Assembly (NCBI GenBank): GCA_021014325.1
Contig: CM037462.1
Coordinates: forward strand, 6,976,318-7,040,317
Direction: 5' to 3'
DNA length: 64,000 nt
From: Plazaster borealis
Taxonomy: Eukaryota > Echinodermata > Asteroidea > Forcipulatida > Labidiasteridae
Numbering within the stretch: the stretch's first letter is position 1; every line of letters starts with the position of its first letter. Below the pieces are notes generated by a model. That model was not told the origin of the DNA. It was given only the letters and a program-made list of their open reading frames with translations, and did no database searches. The position numbers were made by a program, and so were the translations under genes. Shown piece by piece: positions 44,051 through 56,504 of the stretch.

Positions 44051-44930
44051 AAGATTCATATTACACCTTCTGAAGTGGTAAATTGAAACAAGAAACGCGT
44101 ATGCTGTTCATGCAATTAGTTTGATATATAGTTTCACATGGTGCTCAAAATCTGTATGTCTGATATCAAAGTTATTTGTACTCCCAAGTACACAGTCAAA
44201 AGACTCAACTGTCATTAGTGAATTAACAATGTTGAACATTCTTTTTGCAGTAAAATGTTGTTTTATCCTATGTTATACATTGTAGCTACGATGGGGGTAT
44301 GGGGTATCGTGCAGTGATCTTTCTTATCTGGAGTGCCATCAAAGCTAACTCCAGAGCTAGCTACCAGGCACTCCAAAACCACTACAGCTGGACATGCTTT
44401 TGCCCAGTTTCTTTGATGAAAGAATTCTCACATCTTCTGTAAAGAGCATACCTCCATGGTTAGAGTGATAAAGAAGGTCACAGGCACGGGCCGAAGATTT
44501 GAATGGGTATAGTGTCATCATGCTGGAGAGGGTCGTTTTGTTCCTGCATGGGGAGCATCCAATGAAGCCACTGGTATAGTTGACCCTCCTGTGACAACAG
44601 TAGGGACTTAGCGCTAGCAGATGACAATGACACTCTCAGCACTATATGATCAATCACTTTGATGGACATAACACAGATCAGAAACATACCATCATCACAG
44701 TAGTCCGGCCACTACACAGCAGAGGAAATGAACTTATACGGGCAAGTCCAAAGTTTGAGAATTTAATGCTTGATTACTTGTGGACAGAGGCGGGTGTATA
44801 GCCAATATGACTGAGCCCATGCTTCAAGGCAAAGCCTACTTTTGCGCTGTTTGAGTTTCAATGTTAAATTCAATTTCAATCTTGAGTTATGACCAAAAAT
44901 TGAATTTATTTACAAAAAACACAAAGGCAG
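44051..44930. other. Non-coding sequence, nothing recognised
   Basis: A 69-residue minus frame at 44478-44687 has no motif. No clear repeat. Confidence 0.3.
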
Positions 44931-45425
44931 AGTTTGACCTTCCGGTACGACCGGACGTAAAGGTCATGTGAATTTTGCGTTAACTTTTTAAATGTTGCCC
45001 GTATCTTGATCTATCATATGCCCAGATATGAATACCGTAGCTCAAATATTCAGAGACATTCAAGCATTGGCATATGGCCACTTTTTGAACTTAAATGGCT
45101 TGTAACTTGACACCCGATGACGTAATCGTGACGTCACAACTTACTCAGCTTTTGCTCGTTATGTTTTAACTTCACATGAAGTTTCAAGTTGATCAAAGGT
45201 TCGCAAGTATGCGTTTGCTTGCGGACAAAGCCCACTGAGAAGAATAAGCAAAACTAAAAATTTAGAGAAACAAACACTAGGTGTTCGGATTTCATTGGGG
45301 TCAGTGTTGTGTCAATGTGTGAAATATTTTATTGAGTCGATGAAAAAATTGTTGAAATTTCAAAGTGTAAATCAATTATGTGTATACATTTAGTTTACAA
45401 GGGAAATAAATGCTAACGTTCCTAC

Positions 45426-45685
45426 TTAAAGGCACTGTACACGTTTGGTAATTACTCAAAATATATATTAGAATAAAAACTGACTTGGTAACGAGCAACA
45501 GAGAGCTGTTGATAGTATAAAAGAAACGACTCCCTCTGAACTCTGAAGTAACGTAGTTTTTGAAAAAGTGGTAATTTCTAACTAAAATAATAAAAACTTC
45601 TTGCAAGAAGTTTTTATTCCTACATCTGAAAGCACGCAAATTTGTACAACAAGGGTGTTTTTTCTTTCATCATGATTTTTTCAAG
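45426..45685. mobile_element. Partial copy of the TTAA-type MITE
   Basis: It begins TTAA then AGGCACTGTACACGTTTGG and continues with TGGTAACGAGCAACAG, CTGAAGTAACGTAGTTTTTG and ACAACAAGGGTGTTTTTTCT, in the opposite orientation to the copy at 9983-10361. It stops near 45685 without its second end. Confidence 0.7.
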
Positions 45686-45699
45686 TATTAAATTTCCTC

Positions 45700-46290
45700 T
45701 TCCGGTTTGAACGGGAAGTCAAGGTCAAATGAGGTCACATCCTGTGTATTGTTTCTTAAGTTGTTACATACTTTCCCTATAATGTATAGATTGTAAAAAT
45801 CCAATGTGTTGTTTAGAAGTTACGATTTGTTGAAACATTAACTTTCACTTTCCGGTTTGAACCGGAAGTCAAGGTCAAATGAGGTCACAGTGTGTAGCGT
45901 TTCTTAAATCTTTGGAGCCCTTTCTGATGATGTATAGATGATAAAAATCCAATGTGTGGTTCAGGAGTTCTGATTTTTTCAAATATTAAATTTCATTTTC
46001 CGGTTTGAACAGGAAGTAAAGGTCAATTGGGGTCACATTCTGTATATCGTTTATTAAGTTGTTACATACTTGTCCAATGATGTATAGATTGTAAAAATCC
46101 ATTGTGTGGTTCAGGAATTATGAATTTTGAAACATTAAATTTCAACTTCCGCTTTGAACCGGAAGTCAGGGTCAATTGGGGTCACAATAAGTGTAGTGTA
46201 TGTTAGGTTTTATAAAGACCTTTCAGATGATGTATAGATTGTAAAAATCCAATGTGTGGTTCAGGAGTTACGAATTTGTTCACGTATTAC
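45700..46290. repeat. Tandem ~148-bp units with CCGGTTTGAACCGG palindrome
   Basis: Four units start at 45700, 45849, 45998 and 46147. Each has TTCCGGTTTGAAC.GGAAGT, AGGTCAA.TG.GGTCAC, GATGTATAGATTGTAAAAAT and CAATGTGTGGTTCAGGAGTT. The 14-bp core CCGGTTTGAACCGG is a perfect palindrome in the second unit. Confidence 0.85.
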
Positions 46291-49100
46291 ATGGATTATC
46301 TTCATGCCGGGGTGCGCAATACAAGGTAACAGCGATGCTAAATTAATGTATTCCTACATGTAGTTGGTGTAAACTGAACTACACGCACAATGTACGTGTG
46401 TCTGTACACGTGTTATTACACCATTTTGCGTTATCAAAGTGGGTCAACACAAACGTGCGCTTTAATGCCGGTGGTCATAAGACAAGATGTAAATATCAAA
46501 ATGTTGTTATTTCTGTGCAAAAGTTTGAGCTGGCTCAACGTTCTACAACCTGACGGAGAAATTATGCTGAAATGATAAGTAGTTTTTGAGATACGAAATT
46601 TATATAATTTTAAATTTCCGGGTTGAACCGGAAGTCAAGGTCAAATGGGGTCACTTTCTGTGTAGCGTTTGTTGAACCTTTAACGAACTTTCCGATGATG
46701 TATAGATTGTAAAAATCCAACATGTCGTTCATGAGTTATGATTTTTTTTCAAAAATTAAACTTTTATCCATTGTAATTCAATACCTGATGACGTCATCAT
46801 GACATAATCAAGTTTCTGTCGTCTTGATATTTAGGTTCAAATGTCTGATGAGTTTCAATGTAAAATTCAATTTCAATCTTGAGTTATGCTGTAGACAAGC
46901 CCGAAAATGATGTTTTCAAGAAAAAAAACCAAAGGCAAACTTTGACCTAAGGTAACGACCGGGAAGAGAAGGTCATACGATTTTGAAGTTAACTTTTTAA
47001 ATGTAGCCCTAGTCTTGAACTATCTGATGCCCAACTATGAACATCATAGCTTTCAAATTCAATGAGATACAGCTAATACCAAATGGTCCTTTTTTCAACT
47101 TTAAAAACCTTGTAATTCGACACCTGGTGACGTCATCATGACGTAACAACTTTTAGAATCATCTACAAGTTATACTCTAACGACATGCAAAGTTTCAAGT
47201 TGATTCGATTTTCGCAACTATGCGTTTGCTTGCGGACAAAGCCCACTGAGAAGAAGAATAAAAACTTTTAAAAAAACTAGAGATTTAGTGTTTGTTGGAA
47301 CAAACACTAGGTGTTCGGATTTCATTGGGGGTCAGTGTTGTGTCAATGTGTGAAATATTTTATTGAGTCGATGAAAAAATTGCTGATAGCTTTTGAAATT
47401 TCAAAGTGTAAATCAGTTACGTGTATATATTTAGTTTACACGGGAAATAAATGCTAACGTTCCTACCTAAGACTACATTGAGCTCTAGAACGTGTATTTA
47501 TTGAACATTCTGTTTCAATATTCATGTAAATATTCATAAATTGTACTGTATACAAGACTTTTACTGACAATTCAAAAAAAGAGCCTCTTAATATATATTT
47601 ATTTTACTTCCGGTTGGACAGGAAGCCAGGTCAAATCTTGTCATTATCAATTATACAGAACTTAAACACGTTAAAATATTCACAAAAAAATGCAAAGCTT
47701 AAAATCATAATAGATATATTTCTCAATATACGATTTTTCGAAATAATAAACTTTAAATAGATCAAGTTTAACTGCACCTTTAAGGTGACTTCATAATTAT
47801 ATGACAATTGATGACGTCATTTGAACAGGATCTTAAATTTTGGATGTTACAAATCCCGGCTTGAACACATGCAAGGTTATAGCTTTAATCGCGCATTTTT
47901 GCCGTAAACATACATCTATGAAAAGTGCACCTTTAAGCCGACTCACGTAAAGCTTGAATGACGTCATCGCAATGCGACATTAAATTCTAGATGTAACACA
48001 TCCCAACTTGAATACATGCAAGGTTTCAGCTCGATTCCACATTTTTTCTGCATTTATCAATCTTGTATTTCTGCATCTTGTATTTCACGCGATCCACGGC
48101 GATATTAATTTTTGATGACGTCAATCTTCTACAAAACTCACAGAGCAAGTTGTAGAGCCGACCGTCAACATTCCACTTTGCTCCAATGACCTATTCTTTG
48201 GGTTTTACTCTAAACATATGGGGTGAAAACCTGGGCCTTGTACTTGCACACATTAAATGTGTTAACAACTGCGCATGACAGACTTTTCTATATGTGTGCA
48301 TAACTAATTAGATCACGCTCCTCGCATATGCAACATGTGATAACACCCGGAACGATCTCAACACTATAGCGCGTTGTATGTGTTTTCAGTGCAATTCTTT
48401 TCACACGCAATTTAATTTAAGAGTCATTCGATACCGGATTTCAACCGGAAGTTAAGGTCAAATAGGTAACATGTCTGTGGAAAAGTTTGAGAGGACTTAA
48501 GGACATACAACCTGATGTTAAAATTGTGAGTAAGGTGTTTGTAAAATGTATGAATATTTCTCAAAGTATGAATTGTGAACTTTTCAACTTCCGGTTTAAA
48601 CAGGAAGCTGAGGTCCAATGGGGTCACACTCTGTGTGGCGTTTGCTACATTTTGCCAGACCTATCCGATGATTTATAGATTGTTGAAATAGCTTATATAA
48701 TTCTTGAGTTATGATTTTTTGAAATAATAAACTTTGATTTATTGTTTTTCAAAAACTGATGACGTCACCATGACGTAACAACTTTTAGAATCATCTACAA
48801 GTTATGGTCTACCAACATGTAAAGTTTCAAGTTAATATAAATTTTGCAACTATGCGTTTGCTTGCAGACAAACGAGATTCCGAAAAATAATAAAAACTAA
48901 AAAAAACTAGAGATTTAGTGTTTGTTGGAACAAACACTAGGTGTTCGGATTTCATTAGGGTCAGTGTTGTGTCAATGTGTGAACTATTCTATTGAGTCGA
49001 TGAAAAGATTGTTGATAGCTTTTGAAATTTCAAAGTGTAAATCAATTATGTACAGGAAATAAATGCTTACGTTCCTACTAATAAGACTGCACTGAGCTCT

Positions 49101-50215
49101 AGAACGTGTATTGGTTGAACCATGGTTGAATTTTCATGTCAATATTCATAAACTGTACCGATAGTTAGTAAAAAATCACGCCAGGCGCACATGGCACTGA
49201 TTGTAAACAACTACGGTTGAGCCACATTGGTCTGTAACAAGCGTCTTGACTGGCTAGCTACCATCCGTTGCCAGTCGCGTGGGGTATATGCCATGCTGCG
49301 TTAGGCAATGGATTAAGATTAACGGCCAATTTCTCTGATAGATCTATGAAAATTTGATTTGTTCCAATGTATAAAACAATAAGTATCCAATACCCTTTGT
49401 TTTCAAGAAATAACAACGAATTTATCGTTCCTAGTTTGCAAATTCTGCATGGTTTTTAAACCAAAAACTCAAAATTTGATTAAATTAATTACATTACCCA
49501 ATAATTCATTGGGTGACGTCATTATGTTGTCGAAATTTCTGTTTTATCTAATCATCAGGTGTAATATTGTTGCCAAGTTTCAGTTATCAAAAATCACCTA
49601 AACAGGTCAGCAAAATCGGTCGTTTAGTTGATATTTACCACCAAACCAACAGAAGCCTAGGCTATCAAGAACTTTCTGCACTCAGCTTTTCATTGGACTA
49701 CCGTCGAACGTCGCATACTTCCGAGTCTTTTTCACTTATCACAGAGCCAATAATTGTCACAGAGCGCAGTGAACAAACGACCACTAACTTGGTATAGCGC
49801 CAGCATGGATATGACATCAATTGTACATTTCACACAACATATGGGCCAGCTTGCTACAGTCTTCTTGGACTTTGAACCGTTAAGGTCAATGGCCCTTTTG
49901 TACCACACGCTGGCTGCGTTGTCAACAGTTAAGGGAACCGGGAAAGCGCCCATACCTTATGCGTGTATGAGATAGCCAGTGTGTGGTACGAACAAAAAGT
50001 GTATGTAACGTGTAGGCCTATACTTTTATTGTACGTTATCATAAAATGTGGCAACAGACACGTGCACTTTGACGTCCAGATTTGACCCTATGCAAAGGTT
50101 AAAAAGTTATCATCTCTGTGCAAATGTTTGAGCAGGATCACTCATCTATAACGTAATGCAAAATTTATGTTGAAATATTGCGTAGTTTTTGAGATCAGAA
50201 TTTGTGAAATTGTTC
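49101..50215. other. Non-coding sequence within the repeat block
   Basis: Between modules three and four. Open frames at 49567-49975 overlap on both strands and show no motif. Confidence 0.3.
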
Positions 50216-50879
50216 AACTTCCGGTTTGAACCGGAAGTCAAGGTCAAATGGGGTCACTTTGTGTTTAGCGCTTGTTGATTTTTTATCGAACTGTCCGATG
50301 ATATGTAGATTGTCAAAATCCACCATGTGGTTCAGAAGTTATGATTTCTTAAAAATATTTAACTTTGATTTGTTGTAACTCGTTACCTGATGACGTCATC
50401 ATGACATCATAAAGTTTGTGTGGTCTTGATAATAAGGTCCAATTGTCTGATGAGTTTCAATGTTAAATTCAATTTCAATCTTGAGTTATGTTATAGAAAA
50501 GCCCGAAAATGATGTTTTTCAAGAAAAAACCAAAGGCAAACTTTGACCTAGGGTAACGACCGGGAAGAGAAGGTCATACGATTTTGACGTTAACTTCTTA
50601 AATGTAGCCCTAGTCTTGAACTATCTGATGCCCAACTATGAACATCATAGCTTTCAAATTCAATGAGATACAGCTAATACTAAATGGTCCCTTTTTCAAC
50701 TTTAAAAACCTTGTTATTCGACACCTGGTGACGTCATCATGACGTAACAACTTTTAGAATCATCTACAAGTTATACTCTAACGACATGCAAAGTTTCAAG
50801 TTGATTCGATTTTCGCAACTATGCGTTTGCTTGCGGACAAAAGACTCTGAGAAGAAGAATAAAAACTAAAAAAAAAATT

Positions 50880-51040
50880 AAAAAACGAACAAAAACAATA
50901 GGTGTTCGGCTGTTGCCCGAACACCTAAAAAAAAAACCGAACAAAAACAATAGGTGTTCGGCTGTTGCCCGAACACCTAAAAACCCCAAAAACCGAACAA
51001 AAACAAAGAGTTGTTCGGGCGGAAGGCCCGAACACCTAAA
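50880..51040. repeat. Three tandem hairpins, TAGGTGTTCGG
   Basis: Period about 52-58 bp. Each unit has TAGGTGTTCGG, a short loop, CCGAACACCTA and an A-rich CCGAACAAAAACAA spacer. The third unit is altered to TTGTTCGGGC with GCCCGAACACCTA. Confidence 0.85.
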
Positions 51041-51061
51041 AAACAACAACTTGGAAATCCG

Positions 51062-54000
51062 TCACACTAGCAAGAGCCTCCCACATTTACACAGGGCTGT
51101 GCATGTCAGTGCAGCTTTCATGCACTTGCATTTACACATTAGCTTGACATCCCTTGGTGCAGCCACAGCGCAAAAATTCACTGCACACTTTGCTTGCCTC
51201 AGGACGGTTGCTCCAAAAGACTTCCCACTTTCCTCCCTCGATCCTCGTCCAGCCCCACCCTTCGGCTGAAGGAAGCACCATATGTGGCTCAAGGGCCTGG
51301 CCCCAACAATGTCCAGCTTGATATGCAGCTCTCCTCACATGCTGGAGAAGAGAACCTTGTGTTGGTGGAATGTTGTTAACATCACGGCCTGTCCTTGAAA
51401 ACAGGTCTACCCTTGCCTCATTAACATTGCTTCTGTAACTTGTTTTGTCATTTAGGAGAGTGACAAATCTCTCCAGTGTGCCCATAGATGCATTTACGTC
51501 TAACAGTTGTGGTTGTCTCGTCAGCACTTCAAACTCTCTAGTGACTTCGGGATATACACTCCAGGTGTCCCAGGCTGTTCTCTTCCCCCTTCCAGCAAAA
51601 CAGGACACAGTATCACATCTAGTGAAGGCATGAAACATAGGAAGCGTAAGGCACTTATATCTCGACCGATAGCAGCAAAGATCCTGTGTGCAGCAACCAT
51701 TCGAAAATGTTTACCTGTGCCAAAGGCTACCCACAACTCAGTTAATGATGCAAAGAGCTGTGCAAAAGACATATACAGCCAGCACAACAACATTGCTTTC
51801 CACTGTGCGGATGAGGATTTTGTTGTAGTTTTTGACTGCATCAGCAATGTGAACCATTATGCGGTTGTCTGCTTCCTCATGTGAACAAGGGGCTAGTCCT
51901 TCAGTACATCTCGGCTGCCTGCAAACAACATCTTCATTCCAGCGTGCTGATGATTTCCCAGCTAACATGTATACGTCGGCCCAACGTTGGCGAACGTAAA
52001 GATTTTTGGCTGTAACAACGTCGGCCCGACCCCGTTATGACGTCGGCACTTTTTTTGCCGACGTCTGCACATCTTACGTTCGTTGGACGTTTTAGTTAAA
52101 CGTTGGGAAAACATAATATTTTTTTAATTGGCACAACGTCGGCAGCTGACGTCGTATTGACGTTTATTTTCAACGTTGGCCCAACGTTGGGCCAACGTAC
52201 GAATAATCTAACACAAACAATATTTAGAGGTTATTTTCCTTTTGATTAATTCAAGTAATTAGTGTATATTAATTTATAATTATCAGTTATGTTATTTACA
52301 AGTTATTGACTATACTAATAACTGACCTGTTATACGGCACAACAATTCCCGACGTTGGCATAACCTAGGGATGCAGACGTTAGGTTGCCCGTATTTTAAC
52401 TACGTTGTTACTAACGTTGTAAAGTGACCTGTTTGATTGACCGCACAACATTTCCTGACGTTGGCACAACATATGAAAGCCGACGTTAGGTTGCACGTAT
52501 TATAACTACACTGAGCCAACGTTGACAAACGACACAACATTTCCCGACGTTAGCACAACCTAAATTAGCCGACGTTATGTTGCCTCTATCATTACTAAGT
52601 TATGACAACGTTGTAATTCAAACTGTTGTATTTCATACTGTTTACCAACGTTCGTACAACGTTTTAAAACTGACTCCGACCTTCCCAACGTCTGTTCAAC
52701 GTTCGTTTTTTGATGCCGACTTTGCCGATGTTCACCGACGTTGGCCCAACGTATGCATGTTAGCTGGGTTGCTTGTCTGTCGGTATGGTTACAACTTCCC
52801 TACTTAGAAATGCAAACAATTCTTTTGTTTGATTCCTTAGTTTTTAGGAACTGAATTTTTGGGTTCGACCCTACGACGCACCCCCTTCCCCCTCTTTTCT
52901 CTGGTTTGCTCTTTCAATGTGTCTGGCATGTACTCATCCAAATGACATCCACTCTTTAAGCTTTGTCCAAATGCGACTTATAGCGTCCTTAGCATATTCC
53001 TGAAAGGTGTTTGGTGATCCAGGCTTCAACATATTAACAATAGCCGGTCCATCTAAGATAATCACAACAACAACTGGACTTGATTCCTCTTCTTCTTCCT
53101 TTTTCACTGCTTCTTCGAGGCATCGAACAATGTCAGATTTGGTGCCAAGTCTAAGTTTTCCCCCGTCTGACATTGATGGTGGGCATGTTTGGTTTTCGTG
53201 AGAGAAAAATTCCTCAAGATTACCATCCGAACTTGGCAAGCAATGCATGGTCTTGAGAAGAGGTTTCGAACACTTTTCACTGCTGACATGAGCGCCTGAG
53301 CCTTTGTCTTTTTACGTATTTGTGGCGAACTGAAAAGACAAAGCTTATTTTTCTTTATGGGATCATCTATAAGTCCTGTCGATAAGGCGTTCTGACACGA
53401 AAATGTTGTACCTCCTCGATCTTATATAGAGTGTCCACGACAGTCTTATCTGCGATATCTCTTGTGGCCAGAACAAGCAGGTCGCCACTGGTTTCGAGGA
53501 AGGGATTACCGTACTCATCATATGAAGATTTCAACAACTTGACGTTGTGAACGAAGGACCTCTGTACACCCGGCCGTTGCTCGTGGTGGCGTATGTCAGG
53601 TGTGGACGGTGCGTAATCAAGTGACGTTTTGAAGTCATTAAGGAGGCGTGCCATCTCTGGTCCACAGACCATTCACCTCTGAAGAGCAGCTGGGGACTCT
53701 GTCAGGCCAACAGCTCCACTGTCATCTTTAACCAACGCATTGTTTTGTTCGTGGGCATGGTCAATAGCCATTCTTGATAAAGAGTGGTTGGTCTTTTTGA
53801 CTGTGAAATGTCCCTTGAGAAACTCTGTAAAGATGAGGGGATGCAAGTGAGATAGAGTCACCATGTCACGGATGTGAACTGAAATCCACCTTGCATAGTG
53901 GTCAAGTGCAAGCTTTGTCAGTGATTGCACATAAAGCTGGAAGTCGCCCGTCCGGATAGATCGCACAAACACGAGTTGGAACCAGAACTTAAACATTTGG

Positions 54001-55361
54001 CTGACTTTCCTGGTGTAATTTGCACCAATCTTCCAGGTTTTGGGTATCTCTGTTTTGCTCTGAAGACGTACTAACATACTCTTGGTGTGCCTCCTCCAAT
54101 GGGTGATACAGGACACAAGCTGTCACCTGATGGCACGTCTTGTGCGGGTGATGTGGGCTGCTTTTAAGAAGGAATCTGCCGTGCCAGATGTTGCAACCCC
54201 TGTTGCAACCAGCGCTGCTGTCCACCTAGTGTCTTCAAAGCAGCTAGTTCAATGTGGAGTCCACCAAACATGATTACAAACTTTGACTCTCCGTATAGAC
54301 CGAGGGCCACTTCCACTGAATGTTCTTTGCAAAATAGGGTTGATCTACAGCTACGACTGGATGTTGTCCTGGGTTTGTGAGTTCGGTGATTTTCTTGACA
54401 ACATCCAAAGAGTGTAGTATTTATGGCAATTGTTGCTGCATGCTCTTAAAATAGTGGCAACAAACATGATGTGGTAGTTGCAGTGCTTTGATCCTCTTGA
54501 TCCTGACTGGCATGAAAAGCTGACCAGGACACATTATTCAGTACACTTTCTGTTTGTACAGCCTTTGACATTTGTTGATTAATGTTGTCCACTGCGGATG
54601 TAGTGAACACACCCCTTACACCCCTTTTCAGCTGCGGTGGGCACACAGTGCTCATCTTATCATAATAATTGCAAATCTTGGTCCCTTGATCTTTAGAGAT
54701 TTCGAGGACTCTGTCATACGACACTGATAGGCCCAACTCGAAAAGTTTTTCAACCAGTTCTCCTTTCCTTGTCTTGTTGTGAAGAAGGACGCCGAGATAC
54801 ACAGGCAAAGGAGGCTCACGAGATTTGCTGTGTCGGGTTTTGTCTGTTGGTTTTCTGCTGTGGATCGAACTGTTGAACATTAGAATCTGACAGATGCTCA
54901 ATAAGGTCTGTGTTACAAGTGACTGTTCTTTGATGTTAGCACCATATAACAACATGGCTACAAGAGTGACCAAAGATTGAGGAACAGCTTCCACCTGACA
55001 GTTCTCAGGAAAGGTGTCATTGAAATGTGTGGTCATGTTTAACATTTCTTTCCGTACGATCCTTGTGCTCGAGCAAACGAGTAAACGCTTCATCATCAAT
55101 ATCATTTGCAAATGCTTTCCTCAAAGCAATACCAACATCCTCACTGGCAATAAAGCGAACGTCATGTCCATCTTGCAACTCAGGAAAATTCAGGAAAATT
55201 CGCAGACTAGTTATGCCGAGTTGTATGAGCCTGTCACTGTAAAGCCGAACAAGATCCGAGAGCTTAAACACTGCAGAAAGTTCCTCTATGTCAGCTTACG
55301 CTTCTTCTATGAATACAAACAGCTCTGCAAATGCTCTAGCAAAACTGGCTTCTGTTGTTAG
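51062..55361 (-). pseudogene. Academ-like transposon protein, decayed, minus strand
   Basis: Read from 55361 downwards in shifting frames: FKLSDLVRLYSDRL, AVPQSLVTLVAMLLYG, SREPPLPVYLGVLLHNKTRK and LFELGLSVSYDRVLEIS (N-terminal half); LYVQSLTKLALDHYARWISV and MAIDHAHEQNNALVK.D.GAVGLTE.PAALQR (core, 53673-54116); VVIILDGPAIVNMLKPG and, after a MITE insertion at 51957-52768, APCSHEEADNRIMVHIADAV, ELWVAFGTGKHFRMVAAH, MFHAFTRCDTVSCFAGRGK and QAGHCWGQALEP, ending in a Cys-rich tail (CGCTKGCQ..CKC.KAALTCTALCKCG). This is a widespread animal mobile-element family; the HEEAD and FTRCDTVS blocks suggest a PIN/FEN-type nuclease fold. At least six frameshifts or stops. The Academ assignment is from memory. 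Confidence 0.75.
51957..52768. mobile_element. MITE made of ACGTTGG motifs, inserted in the pseudogene
   Basis: The ends are CCCAGCTAACATG and CATGTTAGCTGGG (13 bp, perfect), then CGTCGGCCCAACGTTGG and its inverse. The 812-bp body holds dozens of CAACGTTGG, GACGTTGG and CGACGTTAGGTTGC words, and three tandem ~95-107 bp units beginning CACAACATTTCCCGACGTT-like at about 52337, 52443 and 52534. It separates the REKRGKGVRRR side of the pseudogene from the SHEEAD side. No clear target duplication (TT or TTT at most). Confidence 0.8.
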
Positions 55362-56504
55362 ACCTTCGATGATTTGCTCACGTGTTTTACTGAAATAATA
55401 TCAGTTAGGTAATTTTACGTTTCATTAATAGGATCAGCAAACAAATAACATCTATAGCCTATGTACATCAGCCATGTGATACAGATTAAAACTATTTTGA
55501 AAACCTCATGTGTTCATACTTTCTTTATTCTTAGAAAGGTGGCTATCATGTCAAGATCAAATTCCTACACATAAATGGCTACTTATTTAAAATGTTGTAT
55601 GAAGAAAGCAAATAAACTTACCAATAAGAGTGTAGATTGACAAAGGAATAATTTACAACTCTGTGAGAAAAGCATGCAAACTTTAATCCAATCACATATG
55701 GGTGCATCACACTAAATAAGCCAGAATTCATGTGCCGAGCTACTTATCATAATTTTTAAACTCACAACTTATTTTTAATTTTAACGTTTTGGGGGGTCAT
55801 GCAGTTAATAGATTGCGTTAATATAACAATCTATCACAACCTTGGGATTTTGTGCTTCAACTTTTGAGGAGACTTGATAAATTTAGGCGTTAGAGTTGGC
55901 CCTATTTGACCGGGGAAGTGGAAAAGTGCTTCACAAAAACTGGCAGCAAGTCAGTTTTGGGAAAAAACAAATGTTTTTTTCATCTGGGGCAGCAAAAATT
56001 CCAAACGGTTGACCTGCCAAAAATTGAAAACAATTCTGAAGTTTAGTTGTCCGGAAAAATGTCTGATTGGTTTACACGATTTTTTGAGTATTTTTGAATA
56101 ATTATAATTTAGCGTTGGTTGCTATGTGAGTTTATTGAGTGTGGTGCACCCAATATATACAAAATGGAAGCGCCCATGCAGCCATGTCTGCTTTTTGTTT
56201 ACAGTAATGTAGGCTTGAAACGACGACAGGATTGAGTTGTATGAGGCAAGTCCTCCCCTTCCAGACCTTTTCCCTTTTACAGCTTCGCCACATTAATTAA
56301 ACCCCCTCTTATCGATTATTTAAATAATTTGTAAGGCTTTTAGAATCCTTTTATAAGAAGAAACACGTAAATAAGTTTTTGAGGGAGGATTGGAATATAA
56401 CTTCTGAACTGACCCGTTAGCAGTGTACACAGTGTGTCATGCAGGTTTTTCTTCTCAAATTGCTTAGAGTACATGTAATTTGGGTAGAGTAGTCAAACAA
56501 AGAA
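55362..56504. other. Non-coding sequence; partial relative of the 35.6-kb repeat
   Basis: Around 55855-56160: CTTCAACTTTTGAGGAGACT, GAGTATTTTTGAATA and GTGGTGCACCCAA, in the order seen near 35655-35780. Otherwise nothing recognised. Confidence 0.4.

Larger units (their letters stand above)
44931..51045. repeat. Large diverged repeat block of four modules
   Basis: Modules near 44931-45380, 46790-47480, 48750-49100 and 50390-51045 share, in order, TTTGACCT..GGTA.CGACCGG, a TGACGTCA..ATGACGTAA site, ATGCGTTTGCTTGCGGACAA and, at the end, AACAAACACTAGGTGTTCGG (three modules). Between them lie TTCCGGTTTGAACCGGAAGT copies with AAGGTCAAATGGGGTCAC at 45700, 45849, 45998, 46147, 46615, 48588 and 50218, and decayed ones at 47610 and 48431. 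This looks like a complex satellite or duplicated mobile element. No coding frame. Confidence 0.75.
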
